The notes beneath the pieces were generated by a model. It saw only the letters and a program-made list of their open reading frames with translations, made no database searches and was not told the DNA's origin. The translations under genes were made by a program, and so were the position numbers. From assembly GCF_900113605.1 (NCBI RefSeq), contig NZ_FOPY01000002.1, positions 124,001 to 188,000 on the forward strand: a DNA stretch of 64,000 bases, in the 5' to 3' direction. Origin of the DNA: Modicisalibacter xianhensis. Its GTDB lineage: Bacteria; Pseudomonadota; Gammaproteobacteria; Pseudomonadales; Halomonadaceae. The number at the start of each line of letters is the position of its first letter. The stretch's first letter is position 1. Positions 1-9,696 of the stretch are shown here, piece by piece.

Positions 1-192
1 CAAGGCAAAACGCCAGTCGTGCCAGACGTCGGCCCAGTAGAGTTGGTTGGTGCCTCGGAAGAACCGGTAGGGCGACTCGGCCAGTTTGGTGTACTTGGCC
101 TTGCGATGCGCATCGGAAAGACCGGCGTTGGCAGCGTTAATGGCCTCCAGTACCTGGCGGGGCCGGTTATGACGCGTCAGTGGCTGCGACAT
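1..192 (-). CDS. DUF2252 family protein, N-terminal part (runs off the window)
   Basis: The minus strand is open from an ATG at 192 to the window edge (64 codons), preceded by a GGAG ribosome site. The peptide begins MSQPLTRHNRPRQVLEAINA and contains KLAESPYRFFRGTNQLYWAD, which resembles the conserved N-terminal block of DUF2252 proteins (an SPFxFFRG and WxD arrangement). DUF2252 proteins are uncharacterised cytosolic proteins with a kinase-like fold. Only the first part is visible, so integrity of the rest cannot be judged. Confidence 0.6.
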   Translation of the reverse strand, partial: MSQPLTRHNRPRQVLEAINAANAGLSDAHRKAKYTKLAESPYRFFRGTNQLYWADVWHDWRFAL

Positions 193-384
193 GCGCAGGC
201 TCCCTCGACGAGAGTGGCGTAGTGTCTCTAGCGTGACGGATAAGTTCAGTGACGCCAAGCGCTCTCGTCTCGACGTCTACGCTTTGCAATCCTGATTTGG
301 GTTCTATGCTTACCGGGCAGTCAGCAGGGAAATGAGACCCCTATATGCACTGGAACGCCTGTGACCACGGGCAAGGAGAGCAAT

Positions 385-1419
385 ATGGCACTGCGTTTGA
401 AACCGCTCGATGAACAGGTGATCGTGATCACCGGCGCGACGACGGGCATCGGCCTGGCCACGGCACGTATGGCCGCCGACCACGGCGCCAGGCTGGTGCT
501 CGCGGCCCGCGACGAGACCGCCCTGTCGCTGCTTGTCGGGGAGTGTCGCGAGGCTGGCGCCGAGGCCACCTACGTGGTAGCGGATGTCGGTGACGAAGCC
601 CAGGTCCGCGAGGTTGCCGCCAAGGCCATCGGCAGTTTCGGCGGCTTCGATACCTGGATCAATAACGCCGGTGTGTCGATCTACGGGCGCATGCTCGACA
701 TCAAGATGGAAGACAACCGCCGTCTGATGGATACCAATTTCTGGGGCGTCGTAAATGGTTCATTGGAGGCGGCGCGCTACTTTACCCAGAAGCCACGTGA
801 CCATGGCGGGGTCATCATCAACCTCGGTTCCGCCGTGTCGGATCGTGCCCTGCCCATCCAGGGCATGTATTCCGCCTCGAAGCATGCGGTCAAGGGCTTT
901 ACCGATGCCTTGCGCATGGAACTGGAAGAGGAAGGCGCCCCCGTCGCCGTCACCCTGATCAAGCCGGGCAGCATCGCCACGCCCTATCCCGAGCATGCGC
1001 AGAATTACATGGACGAGGAGCCCACCCTGCCGCCGCCCTTGTATGACCCGCGTGTAGTGGCCGAGGCTATCCTGCACTGCGCTGAGCATCCCCATCGCGA
1101 CATGGTAGTCGGCGGCGGTGGCAAGCTTATCGCCGCGCTGGGCCAGATCGCCCCCCGCCTGGCCGACAAGGCCATGGAGGCGTCGGTGATCCGTCAGCAG
1201 AAGTCGGGGTACGCCGAGCATCGCCAGCGCTTTGCCCTGAACTCGCCCACGCAGGACATGCGCGAGACTACGCGTTATCCAAGCCACATCTCGAAGTCGA
1301 GCATCTATACCCAGTCCTCGTTTCACCCCTTGTTGACCACGGCGGTGGTTGCCGGCGCCGTCATTGGCCTCGCTGCGTTGACCGGCAAGGGCACGCCGAA
1401 GAAATTCCGCCGTCACTGA
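385..1419 (+). CDS. Short-chain dehydrogenase/reductase with C-terminal hydrophobic tail
   Basis: A 344-residue classical SDR. The ATG at 385 is preferred over an upstream GTG (361) because AAGGAG lies at 373-378. Visible motifs are the nucleotide-binding TGATTGIG near residue 15, NNAG, and the catalytic YSASK. After the roughly 250-residue SDR core there is an extension ending in a hydrophobic stretch (TTAVVAGAVIGLAALTG), suggesting membrane association. It is paralogous to the SDR at 2027-2995, which has the same architecture. The substrate cannot be inferred. Confidence 0.85.
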   Translation: MALRLKPLDEQVIVITGATTGIGLATARMAADHGARLVLAARDETALSLLVGECREAGAEATYVVADVGDEAQVREVAAKAIGSFGGFDTWINNAGVSIYGRMLDIKMEDNRRLMDTNFWGVVNGSLEAARYFTQKPRDHGGVIINLGSAVSDRALPIQGMYSASKHAVKGFTDALRMELEEEGAPVAVTLIKPGSIATPYPEHAQNYMDEEPTLPPPLYDPRVVAEAILHCAEHPHRDMVVGGGGKLIAALGQIAPRLADKAMEASVIRQQKSGYAEHRQRFALNSPTQDMRETTRYPSHISKSSIYTQSSFHPLLTTAVVAGAVIGLAALTGKGTPKKFRRH

Positions 1420-1451
1420 GGGGGCAAACCGAGGTGCAGAAATAGGCTACG

Positions 1452-1961
1452 TCACGCCCCGGCTCGGACAGCCGGGGCGTCTTCGTTCAGGCACCTTGTC
1501 ATGATGGTGACGGCTTCGCCGCGATAGTCCACGGCTTCGACGTCCTGCCAGCCCAGTCGCCGGTATAGTGGCTGCTGGTCCGGCGTGTAGAGATAGAAGC
1601 GTTCGATTCCCGCCTGGCGCGCCTCGTCCTCGACGCGCCTTACCAGTCGCGAGGCAATGCCCTGCCCGCGCCACTCGGGATGCACGAAGACGGAGGCCAG
1701 CCAGGGCGTAAGCTGCGGCCGGCTGCTCATGTCGCTTTCGATCAGGCTGGCGGTGCCGACCGGTTTACCGGCGTGCATGGCCATGAAGACCCGCGGCACC
1801 CCCCTTTCACCGCATTCACTGCGCACCTCGGCACAACGATCCGCAAACGACATTGCGGGATTCAGGTGGCCCCAGGACTCATGCTGCCAGGTCACGATGG
1901 TTTCCAGATGGGGTGAATCCGGGGTCAATGCCTCGATCGTCGGCGGATTAAGTGGGGTCAT
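1452..1961 (-). CDS. GNAT family N-acetyltransferase
   Basis: A 169-residue GNAT protein. The acetyl-CoA binding motif A is visible as VHPEWRGQGIASRLV around residue 92-106, followed by YRRLGWQ near the C-terminus, which is typical of the family's last strand. The gene converges on the upstream SDR and its final codons lie within the shared terminator hairpin. The acceptor substrate is unknown; GNAT members of this size often act on small amines or amino acids. Confidence 0.85.
   Translation of the reverse strand: MTPLNPPTIEALTPDSPHLETIVTWQHESWGHLNPAMSFADRCAEVRSECGERGVPRVFMAMHAGKPVGTASLIESDMSSRPQLTPWLASVFVHPEWRGQGIASRLVRRVEDEARQAGIERFYLYTPDQQPLYRRLGWQDVEAVDYRGEAVTIMTRCLNEDAPAVRAGA
1454..1480 (+). 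terminator. GC-rich hairpin after the SDR gene
   Basis: ACGCCCCGGCT (1454-1464) pairs perfectly with AGCCGGGGCGT (1470-1480) around a 5-base loop, followed by a T-poor tail (CTTCGTTC). It follows the SDR stop by about 35 bases and overlaps the last codons of the convergent acetyltransferase gene, so it could end transcription from either side. The weak T-run lowers confidence. Confidence 0.5.
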
Positions 1962-2026
1962 GCCGTCCTCCTGCGGTGGGTGACAGGCCAGTATACGGCA
2001 TCACCCACCGCCAGGTGGCAGGACGC

Positions 2027-2995
2027 TCAGCGCCGCTGCCGCCGGTACCAGTACAGGCCCAGCGCTGCGACGGCCGCCGTCGTGGCGATCAGCGCCGTAC
2101 TGCGATACGACGAGGGCTGGCGAAATCCACCATCGATGCGCCGTTCGCCAGTAGGCGGCGAGAACAGGTTGCCCGACGAGGTGGCATCCGGCGCCGCCTT
2201 GCCTAAGGCCGTTTCGACCAGGCGCGCATTGGCAATGCTGTAGCCCGGCAACCAGGCCTGGGCGAACCTGGCCAGGCGCGACACGCTGCCTACATAGATG
2301 CTCGGGCGCGGGTGTTGCGCCGCCCTGACGATGGCGCGAGCGGTACGTCGCGGGTCGTAGACCGGTGGCACCGGCTTGACGGCACGCCCGGTGAAGTTAC
2401 CCCCGTCGCGAAAGCCGGGTGAGTCCATGACCGCCGGATAGAGGTTGCAGACGTGGATGTGCGGCCAGGCGTGAAGCTCGCCACGCAGGCTTTCGGCAAA
2501 GCCGCGCAGGCCGAACTTGGCCGCAGCATAGGACGCCGCATAGGGCTGCGCCGCCCAACCGCCCAGCGAGATATTGTTGATCAGCACGCCCGACTGCTGG
2601 CGCTTGAAGTGCGGCAGCACGGCATGGGCACTGCGCACGTAGCCCAGCAGGTCGGTCTGGATGACTTGTTCGTGAGCCTCGATGGGGATCTCGTCGAAGT
2701 TGCCGAGGGCACCAATGCCGGCATTATTGACCCAGACATCGATTCGACCTGCCGTATCGACGGCCGTACGCGCCAGACGCTCGACATCCTCGGTACGCGT
2801 CACGTCCGTAACCACTACCCGGGCCTGTCCGCCCTGGCGGTGGCACTCCTCGGCCACGTCGTGCAAGGCGCGACGATCCCGCGCAGCGAGAAACAAGGCT
2901 GCTCCCTGGCGGGCGAATTCATGCGCCGTGGCACGTCCGATACCACTGGAAGCCCCGGTAATCACGACGACGGCGTTCTGCAGATCATGCGACAT
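2027..2995 (-). CDS. Short-chain dehydrogenase/reductase with C-terminal membrane anchor
   Basis: A 322-residue SDR starting at an ATG preceded by GGAAGGAGAGC; an upstream in-frame ATG (3034) lacks a ribosome site. It carries TGASSGIG near the N-terminus, NNAG, and the catalytic YAAAK. The C-terminus is a predicted transmembrane helix followed by basic residues (WYRRQRR), i.e. a tail anchor with the basic end in the cytosol. It is the paralog of the 385-1419 gene across the acetyltransferase gene. Substrate not identifiable. Confidence 0.85.
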   Translation of the reverse strand: MSHDLQNAVVVITGASSGIGRATAHEFARQGAALFLAARDRRALHDVAEECHRQGGQARVVVTDVTRTEDVERLARTAVDTAGRIDVWVNNAGIGALGNFDEIPIEAHEQVIQTDLLGYVRSAHAVLPHFKRQQSGVLINNISLGGWAAQPYAASYAAAKFGLRGFAESLRGELHAWPHIHVCNLYPAVMDSPGFRDGGNFTGRAVKPVPPVYDPRRTARAIVRAAQHPRPSIYVGSVSRLARFAQAWLPGYSIANARLVETALGKAAPDATSSGNLFSPPTGERRIDGGFRQPSSYRSTALIATTAAVAALGLYWYRRQRR

Positions 2996-3114
2996 CCTGC
3001 TCTCCTTCCGTGAGTTGGATATATCCAGGCTCAAGACCGAGCCAGACTGTTCGTCTCAACTCAACGTAGTAGACACTGTACGCATGGGCGTGACGTATAC
3101 CCGGCCGGGCGGCG

Positions 3115-3139
3115 AAAAAAACCCCGCCAAGAGGCGGGG
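3115..3139 (-). terminator. Rho-independent terminator of the arginine succinyltransferase operon
   Basis: On the minus strand CCCCGCC (3139-3133) and GGCGGGG (3128-3122) form a 7-bp GC stem with a 4-base loop, followed directly by seven T residues (A tract at 3115-3121 on the plus strand). It begins about 35 bases after the aruB stop codon. Confidence 0.92.
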
Positions 3140-3174
3140 AACCGAGAGTGAAGCGACCCATCCGTCGATGAGCC

Positions 3175-4527
3175 TCAGCCCAGCTGGAACGGATAGACAT
3201 TGCCCAGGTTGAGCAGGCGCGTCAGCTCGTCCAGAGCGGTCAGGGTTTCCTCGGCGAGTTGCGGGTCGGCAAGGTCGTCCGGCGTCAGGCGATCGCGGTA
3301 ATGGCGATTGACCCAATCGGTAAGCTCGCCATACAGCGTGTCATCGAGCAGTACCCGGCCGGTCAATCCTTGCCGCTCGCGCTCGCTGAGCACGATACGC
3401 AGGCGCAGGCAGGCCGGACCGCCGCCGTTGCGCATGCTCTGCTTGACGTCCTTGACCACCACCTCGGTGATCGGGTTGTTGCCGGCCAGCAGGTGATCCT
3501 GAATGGTCCGCCACACGGCCTCGTTCTCCTCGCACTCGCCGGGCACCACCAGCGTCATGGCACCAGAGCCATCGGGTTGGGTGAGCAATTGCGAGTTGAA
3601 CAGGTACGAACTTACGGCATCGTCCAGGCTGACCGCCTCGCTGGGCACGCGCACCGGAATCAGCGGCGTGGTCATCTTGCGGCGCAGTTCGTCGAGTGTG
3701 CGCTGCTCGTCGAGGAAGGCCATCTCGTGGTAAAGCAGCACCGGTCCGTTGCCCACGGCGATCACGTCATTGTGGAACACGCCGGCATCGATCGCCTCGG
3801 GATGCTGCTGGGCGAACACCGTCTGCGCCTCGGACACGCCGTGCTGACGCGCCACGGCCTGGCTGGCCTCCAGGGTCTGGCGGGCCGGGAAGCGCGTGGG
3901 CTCTACCTGCCCACCGAACGCCTGGCGACCGTAGACGTAGAGATGCACGCCGGGATCGCCATGCGTCGCGGCCAGGCGGGTATGGTTCGCCGCGCCTTCA
4001 TCGGAAAACGCCGGGGTCGCCGGCAACACCGGGTGATGGGCAAAATGGGCCTCATCGCGGAAGATCGCCGCCAGCACCCGCGCAGTGGTCTGCGGTTCGA
4101 GAAAGCGGTGGAAGCTCGACTGCAGGTTGGCTGGGGTGAAGTGTACGCGCGCATCCGGCGCGTCAATGCTCGGTGTCACCGTAGCGGCGTTGGCGGTCCA
4201 CATCGACGACGCCGAACACACTGCGCGCAGTAGTTGTGGCGCCTCGCGAGAGGCGCGCTCGAGCACCTCGGCATTGCTGCCGGTAAAGCCCAGGTCGCGC
4301 AGCGCGCCGAGATCCGGACGCTGCTGCGGCGGCAGCACACCCTGCGGATAGCCGGCATCCTTGAGGGCCTTCATCTTGGCCAGGCCCTGTAATGCGGCCT
4401 CCCTGGGATTGGAAGCCAGGCCACCGTGGCGCATGGAGGCGACGTTGCCATGTGCCAGCCCCGCGTAGTTGTGGGTAGGGCCGACCAGCCCGTCGAAGTT
4501 GACTTCCTGAACGTTGGGATCGCTCAT
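3175..4527 (-). CDS. astB: N-succinylarginine dihydrolase
   Basis: A 450-residue protein of the AstB/AruB family. It converts N2-succinylarginine to succinylornithine, CO2 and two ammonia, the second step of the arginine succinyltransferase pathway. The N-terminus has the family signature [13 protein letters not shown]. By alignment with E. coli AstB the catalytic triad is Glu177 (SDEGA), His252 (FHND) and Cys373 ([10 protein letters not shown]). The ATG at 4527 has a well-placed GAGAGGAAA site; an alternative ATG at 4539 overlaps the astD stop (ATGA). It is last in the operon, followed by a terminator. Confidence 0.96.
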   Translation of the reverse strand: MSDPNVQEVNFDGLVGPTHNYAGLAHGNVASMRHGGLASNPREAALQGLAKMKALKDAGYPQGVLPPQQRPDLGALRDLGFTGSNAEVLERASREAPQLLRAVCSASSMWTANAATVTPSIDAPDARVHFTPANLQSSFHRFLEPQTTARVLAAIFRDEAHFAHHPVLPATPAFSDEGAANHTRLAATHGDPGVHLYVYGRQAFGGQVEPTRFPARQTLEASQAVARQHGVSEAQTVFAQQHPEAIDAGVFHNDVIAVGNGPVLLYHEMAFLDEQRTLDELRRKMTTPLIPVRVPSEAVSLDDAVSSYLFNSQLLTQPDGSGAMTLVVPGECEENEAVWRTIQDHLLAGNNPITEVVVKDVKQSMRNGGGPACLRLRIVLSERERQGLTGRVLLDDTLYGELTDWVNRHYRDRLTPDDLADPQLAEETLTALDELTRLLNLGNVYPFQLG

Positions 4528-4535
4528 ATTTCCTC

Positions 4536-6008
4536 TCATAGCGTCACGCCCGGCGGCAGGTTGTCGGGCATCGCCAGCGACTCGCCTTCCATCGAGGCGA
4601 TCGGGTAGGCGCAGTAGTCAGCCGCGTAGTAGGCGCTGGGGCGATGGTTGCCGCTGTCGCCGATGCCGCCGAACGGGGCGTCGCTGGAGGCGCCGGTGGT
4701 CTGGCGGTTCCAGTTGACGATGCCGGCACGAATGCGCAGCAGGAAGTCGTCCCAGTCGGCACGCTCACCGCCAATCAGGCCGGCCGCCAGTCCGTAGCGG
4801 GTGTCGTTGGCCAGGCCGATGGCCTCGTCCCAGTCATGGTAGCGGTGCACCTTGAGCAGCGGCCCGAAGTGCTCCTCGTCGGGTATCTCGAGGCCGGTCA
4901 CATCGATGAGTGCCGGCGTGACCAGGCTGGTACCGTCGACCACGCGCTGCATGCGCGACAGCACGACCCCGCCGCGATTCTCCAGGTCATCCTGGGCGCG
5001 CAGCATCGCGTCTGCGGCCTCGGGGCTGACCAACCCGCCGTAGAACGGCGCCGGCTCGCTGAACGGCGCGGCCACGTGAAGCTTGCCGATGGCCTCGACC
5101 AATGCGTCGATCAGCCGGTCGCCGATCTCGCCCTCGGGCACCATCAGGCGTCGTGCACAGGTGCAGCGCTGACCGCCGGAGAGAAACGCCGACTGCAGGA
5201 TGGTAAGTACCGCCGCAGCCTGATCGGGCACGTCCTTGACCACCAGCGGATTGTTGCCGCCGAGTTCCAGCGCCAGGATCTTGCCCATCTGCCCCGCGAA
5301 CTGCTCGTGCAGCAACCGGCCGATCTTGACGCTGCCGGTGAACAGCAGGCCATCGATGCCGCTATCGCCGGCCAGCGCCTGGCCGACCGGGGCCGCGCCC
5401 TGGACCAGATTGATCACCCCATCGGGCAGGCCCGCCGCCTGCCAGCACTGCAGGGTCAGGTCGGCAGTCATCGGGGTCTGCTCGCTGGGCTTGAAGACCA
5501 CGGTGTTGCCGGCCAGCAGCGCAGGCACGATATGCCCGTTGGGCAGATGGCCGGGGAAGTTATAGGGGCCGAACACCGCCATGACACCGTGCGGACGATG
5601 ACGCAGCACGGCCTGGGTGCCACCGGCCACGTCGCGGCTGCGCTCGCCGGTACGGTCCGCATAGGCGGTCACCGAGATGCCGATCTTGCCGATCATGGCG
5701 CCGACTTCGGTACGCGACTCCCACAACGGCTTGCCAGTCTCGTGAGCGATGGACTCGGCAAGCGTCTCGCGGTTGGCTTCCAACTGGTCGCGAAAGCGCT
5801 CGATCAGTGCCTGGCGCTCGGCCAGCGGGCGGCGCGCCCAGTCCGGGAACGCCTCGCGCGCTGCCGCAACGGCACTGGTCACCTGATCATCGCCGGCAGC
5901 CCTGGCCTGCCACAGCGTGTCGCCGGTGATCGGGTCGCGCTTGTCGAACGCTTGCGCCGTGCCGTCGACCCATTGGCCGCCGATAAAGAGTTGTTGTCTG
6001 GCGTGCAT
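4536..6008 (-). CDS. astD: Succinylglutamate semialdehyde dehydrogenase
   Basis: A 490-residue NAD(P)-dependent aldehyde dehydrogenase of the AstD/AruD family. It oxidises N-succinylglutamate semialdehyde to N-succinylglutamate (step 4 of the pathway). Visible are the cofactor segment NTVVFKPSE, the general-base segment LELGGNNP and the catalytic cysteine in [10 protein letters not shown]. The start has GGGAGAGA upstream. It lies between aruG and aruB, in the same order as in Pseudomonas aru operons. Confidence 0.96.
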   Translation of the reverse strand: MHARQQLFIGGQWVDGTAQAFDKRDPITGDTLWQARAAGDDQVTSAVAAAREAFPDWARRPLAERQALIERFRDQLEANRETLAESIAHETGKPLWESRTEVGAMIGKIGISVTAYADRTGERSRDVAGGTQAVLRHRPHGVMAVFGPYNFPGHLPNGHIVPALLAGNTVVFKPSEQTPMTADLTLQCWQAAGLPDGVINLVQGAAPVGQALAGDSGIDGLLFTGSVKIGRLLHEQFAGQMGKILALELGGNNPLVVKDVPDQAAAVLTILQSAFLSGGQRCTCARRLMVPEGEIGDRLIDALVEAIGKLHVAAPFSEPAPFYGGLVSPEAADAMLRAQDDLENRGGVVLSRMQRVVDGTSLVTPALIDVTGLEIPDEEHFGPLLKVHRYHDWDEAIGLANDTRYGLAAGLIGGERADWDDFLLRIRAGIVNWNRQTTGASSDAPFGGIGDSGNHRPSAYYAADYCAYPIASMEGESLAMPDNLPPGVTL

Positions 6009-6086
6009 AGTTCTCTCCCGTTCAGCGCATCACGATGCACTGCAAAACCTTGTTGTGATCCTGGTGTCCTGAAAGCGAAGCCAGGC

Positions 6087-7103
6087 TCACGTCTCGAGAA
6101 CGCGGAGGGAATCGCCCGTGCCCACGTTAAGTCGGCCCGCCTCCTCCTCGGTCAATGTCAGGGTGCCGTCCTCGCTGGGGCCACGGCCAACCCAGGCGGC
6201 ACGGAAACCGACCATGCCGGTGGTCGACACCAGCCAGCCCGGGCGCTCGGTATGCTCGAGGTCGTGCCCGATCTCGACCTGGCACAGCCGTGACAGGCGC
6301 ACGGCGCGAACATCGTCGATGTAGGCTTCCACTGTCGGGCCACCATCGAAGATGTCGACGTAGCCCTCCCAGCGCAGGCCTTCCTTCTTGAGCATTTCCA
6401 GCGCCGGGCGGGTGTGCTCGTGGACCTTGCCGATGCAGTCCCGCGCTTCCTCGCTGAGGAAGGTGGTATGAATCGGGAACTTGGGCATCAGCTCGCCGAT
6501 GAAGCTCTTCTGGCCCATGCCCGTCAGGCGATCGGCCTCGTTGAAATCCATCGGGAAGAAGTGGCTGCCCAGGCACTGCCAGAACGGACTGTTGCCGTTC
6601 TTGTCGAACACGCCGCGCATCTCGGCCAGCACCTTGTCAGGAAACTGATCGCGGAACTGGGCCATGAACAGCCAGCGTGCCTTGGACAGCAATGCCCCGT
6701 TGCGGTCGCGGCGGTATTCGGGGCGCAGGTAGAGCGAGGCCACCTCGGCATCGCCGGTGTGGTCGGAGCTCAGGAACAGCGTGTCGATGGTGCGATGCAG
6801 GTCGAGCTGTACCGACGAGTGCGCCAGCTTGCCCACCCGATAGTGATAGAACGGTACCTCGCGCCCGACCTGCGCCTCGATGGCGCAGCAGCCGGCCAGC
6901 TCACCGTTGCTCTCGTCTTCCAGCACGAAGAAGTACAACCGGTCGTCGACCGGGGTACGTTCCTCGAAGGCGCGTGCCGCGGACTCGATCTTGCTGGCCA
7001 GAAACTCCCGATTGTCGGGCAGCGAGGTGAAACCGACGCCGGTTTCCTGGGCCAGGCGTTGCAGGCCGTCCAGGTCGCCACGGGCGATGGGTCGAATGCG
7101 CAT
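6087..7103 (-). CDS. aruG: Arginine/ornithine N-succinyltransferase, beta subunit
   Basis: A 338-residue AstA-family protein starting MRIRPIARGD. With the AruF product it is expected to form the heteromeric enzyme that transfers succinyl from succinyl-CoA to arginine or ornithine. Family features include YYFVLED-type strands and the core LYLRPEYRRDRNG...LLSKARWLFMAQF. The ATG overlaps the aruF stop (TGATG), so translation is coupled; a longer upstream reading frame lacks family similarity and is not used. Confidence 0.95.
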   Translation of the reverse strand: MRIRPIARGDLDGLQRLAQETGVGFTSLPDNREFLASKIESAARAFEERTPVDDRLYFFVLEDESNGELAGCCAIEAQVGREVPFYHYRVGKLAHSSVQLDLHRTIDTLFLSSDHTGDAEVASLYLRPEYRRDRNGALLSKARWLFMAQFRDQFPDKVLAEMRGVFDKNGNSPFWQCLGSHFFPMDFNEADRLTGMGQKSFIGELMPKFPIHTTFLSEEARDCIGKVHEHTRPALEMLKKEGLRWEGYVDIFDGGPTVEAYIDDVRAVRLSRLCQVEIGHDLEHTERPGWLVSTTGMVGFRAAWVGRGPSEDGTLTLTEEEAGRLNVGTGDSLRVLET

Positions 7104-8167
7104 CACAGTTCCCCCTCGTCGAAGGTGTCTTCCCCGGCGGGCAGGGCCAGCGGCGCGGCCAGCACCGCCCGGCCCTCTTCCACGCCGAGCAGTTCGGCAT
7201 GTTCCGGCGAGAGCATCAGCTGGCCGGTCGGCGACAGCGCATAGCGCGCCACCACGCAACGGAAGCCGCCCAGCTTCTGGTTGGCGATCATTGCCGGCTC
7301 GGCATCGGGCAGCGCCGAGGCCGGCCGGATGCGTACCGGATGCCAGGTACTGCGGCGGAAGGTCTGCAAGCGCTCGCGCTCGGCCTTGATCACCGGCCCG
7401 GCATCGAAGATATCGACATGCCGCGAGCGCACGAAGCCTTCCGCGAGCATCTCGTCGAGCGCCGTCTCGTGCTGGGGATGCTCACGACCGATGGCGGCTC
7501 GTGCCTGTGGCGTCAGCAACGGCAGGTAGAGCGGGAATTGCGGCATGACCTCGGCGATGAAGCTTTTCGAACGCACCCCGGCCAGGTGATTGATCTCCTG
7601 ATAGCCACGTACGAAGAAGTGGCGTCCGACGCTGTTCCAGAACGGCGACTCGCCGTCGGCGTCGAGATAGCCCGGAAAGGCGATCGCCAGGATCTCGGCG
7701 AAACGCTCGGGATACTGGGCGATGAACATCAGTCGCGCACGGCGCAGCAGGCTCTCGGCACTGGTGCCCTTGTAGCGGGCATCCAGTGACATGGCACACA
7801 GCAGCGTGGCCTCGGAGACTTCATGGGACAGCGACAGTGTCTGTACCTCGCGGCGCACGTTGAGTTGCTGCGAGGCGTGGATCAGCGTTTCCTGGCGATA
7901 GGTGTAGTACGCTTCATGCGCGCCGGCCTGGGCGCGGATGGTAGCGGTACCTACCACCTCGCCACGCTCCAGGTCCTCGAGCACGAAGGTGTAGCTTTCA
8001 TCGCCGGGAAACTCCACCTCGCGCGTCAGCGAGCGCTGCGAACGCGAGATGCGCTCTTCCAGGCGGTCGCGGTGCGCGGGCAGGTTGGTCAGCTTGGGGG
8101 TGGCGGTTGACGCCAGGCGTTCCAGCCCGGGCAGATCCGCCGGCTTGGCAGGACGAACGACCAGCAT
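7103..8167 (-). CDS. aruF: Arginine/ornithine N-succinyltransferase, alpha subunit
   Basis: A 354-residue AstA-family paralog of aruG, starting MLVVRPAKPADLPGLERLA. The conserved SLDARYKGTSAESLLRRARLMFIAQYP block aligns with the equivalent block in AruG. Two AstA paralogs in tandem is the pseudomonad arrangement; E. coli has a single AstA. Its stop overlaps the aruG start by one base, and a GAGGGGGA ribosome site lies in its last codons. Confidence 0.95.
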   Translation of the reverse strand: MLVVRPAKPADLPGLERLASTATPKLTNLPAHRDRLEERISRSQRSLTREVEFPGDESYTFVLEDLERGEVVGTATIRAQAGAHEAYYTYRQETLIHASQQLNVRREVQTLSLSHEVSEATLLCAMSLDARYKGTSAESLLRRARLMFIAQYPERFAEILAIAFPGYLDADGESPFWNSVGRHFFVRGYQEINHLAGVRSKSFIAEVMPQFPLYLPLLTPQARAAIGREHPQHETALDEMLAEGFVRSRHVDIFDAGPVIKAERERLQTFRRSTWHPVRIRPASALPDAEPAMIANQKLGGFRCVVARYALSPTGQLMLSPEHAELLGVEEGRAVLAAPLALPAGEDTFDEGEL

Positions 8168-8194
8168 GGTGTTCCCTCTTATCGGATCCCGATG

Positions 8195-8225
8195 GCGCCG
8201 GCCGCGATCAGGCCGCGGCCGGCGC
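8195..8225 (-). other. Strong GC hairpin between aruC and aruF
   Basis: GCGCCGGCCGCG (8195-8206) and CGCGGCCGGCGC (8214-8225) form a perfect 12-bp stem with a 7-base loop in the aruC-aruF spacer. There is no T-tract on either side, so it is not a classical terminator. In an operon such a hairpin typically protects the upstream message or lowers expression of downstream genes; that role is inference. Confidence 0.6.
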
Positions 8226-8230
8226 GCGTC

Positions 8231-9445
8231 TCATGCGTTGTCGACCAGGCGGGCGATGGCGCGCTCCAGGCGCTGCATGCCTTCGTCGATGTCGGCTTCG
8301 GGAATCACCAGCGACGGTGCCAGGCGCAGCACGTCGGGACCGGCGATCAGGGCCATCACGCCCTCCTCGATGGCCAGCGGCAGGATCTCCCGGGCGCGGC
8401 CTTCGTAATCCGCCGACATCTGCGCACCGATGAGCAGCCCCATGCCGCGAATTTCGCGGAACACGCCATACTTGGCGTTGATGCGTTCCAGATGCTCGCG
8501 GAACCGCTCGTGGCGGCGCTGCACGCCTTCGAGCACTTCCGGCGTATCGATGGTTTCCAGCGCTGCCAGGGCCACCGCGGAGGCCAGGGCGTTACCGCCG
8601 TAGGTGGAACCATGGGTGCCCAGCACCAGCACTTTGGCAATGTCTTCCTTGGTCAGCATCGCACCGACCGGGAAGCCGCCGCCCAGCGACTTGGCGCTGG
8701 TCAGGATGTCCGGCGTGACGCCATAGCGCATGTAGGCGAACAGGGTGCCGGGGCGGCCCATGCCCGACTGCACCTCATCGAAGACCAGTAGCGCATTGTG
8801 GCGATCGCACAGTTCGCGCAGGCCTTCGAGGAATTCCTGCGTGGCGGGAACGATGCCGCCTTCGCCCTGCATCGGCTCGACGATAATGGCGCAGGTCTCG
8901 TCATCGATCAGTTCGCGCACGCTGTCGAGGTTGTTGAACTCGGCGTGCACGATGCCCCCCGGCACCGGCCCGAAACCCTGGGAGTACTTGGGCTGGCCGC
9001 CGACACTGACGGTGAACAGGGTGCGGCCATGGAACGACTGTCGGAATGAGATGATCTTGGCCTTGCGCTCGCCGTAGTTGTCATGCGCCCAGCGACGCGC
9101 CAGCTTGAGCGCCGCCTCGTTGGCCTCGCCACCCGAGGAACACAGGTAGACCTTGTCGGCGAAGGTGCGCTCGACCAGCGCCTTGGCCAGTTTCAGCGCC
9201 GGTTCGTTGGTGTAGATGTTGGACAGATGCCAGAGCTTGTCGGCCTGCTCCTTGAGCGCCTGGACCAGCACCGGATGGCAGTGCCCCAGCGAGTTGACGG
9301 CGATGCCACCGGCGAAGTCGATGTACTCGCGGCCTTCCTGATCCCACAGGCGGCTGCCCTCGCCGCGTACCGGTATGGTCTTCTGCGGTGCATAGTTGGG
9401 CACCATGTAACGGTCGAAATCTTCGCGGCTCGGGGTGTAGGCCAT
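8231..9445 (-). CDS. aruC: Succinylornithine / acetylornithine aminotransferase
   Basis: A 404-residue class III PLP aminotransferase (AruC/AstC/ArgD family). It transaminates succinylornithine with 2-oxoglutarate (step 3), and family members often also serve as acetylornithine transaminase. Motifs: [26 protein letters not shown], and the PLP-lysine in [14 protein letters not shown]. The ATG at 9445 is preferred because the ATGGAGA just upstream supplies a ribosome site; the ATG at 9457 has none. First gene of the operon. Confidence 0.93.
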   Translation of the reverse strand: MAYTPSREDFDRYMVPNYAPQKTIPVRGEGSRLWDQEGREYIDFAGGIAVNSLGHCHPVLVQALKEQADKLWHLSNIYTNEPALKLAKALVERTFADKVYLCSSGGEANEAALKLARRWAHDNYGERKAKIISFRQSFHGRTLFTVSVGGQPKYSQGFGPVPGGIVHAEFNNLDSVRELIDDETCAIIVEPMQGEGGIVPATQEFLEGLRELCDRHNALLVFDEVQSGMGRPGTLFAYMRYGVTPDILTSAKSLGGGFPVGAMLTKEDIAKVLVLGTHGSTYGGNALASAVALAALETIDTPEVLEGVQRRHERFREHLERINAKYGVFREIRGMGLLIGAQMSADYEGRAREILPLAIEEGVMALIAGPDVLRLAPSLVIPEADIDEGMQRLERAIARLVDNA

Positions 9446-9696
9446 GTTGTTCTCCATCCAGTGGGATTGGTGTCATACGCTCAGGCGACGGAACGCCGTC
9501 TCGGCAGTCGCGTATCGCACGATGACACCGAGTATAAGTGGAGGATATCAGGCGTGGCTTTCAGCAATGGGACGACGAATTATGAAAAGCGGCAGTCGCT
9601 GCGAGTTCGCCTGCCCTTGAAAGCTGTCCATCAGCCTTCACACTCATTAGCTGACTAGTCTTTGCAGGAATCTACCGACAACACAGGAGTCACTAC

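Noticed and set aside
760-1416. 218-codon open frame antisense to the first SDR gene
   Set aside because: Shadow of a GC-rich gene; no ribosome site and the sense strand has full SDR motifs.
4644-6293. 549-codon plus-strand open frame across astD
   Set aside because: Antisense to the well-supported astD gene; the long frame is a GC-codon artefact with no family resemblance.
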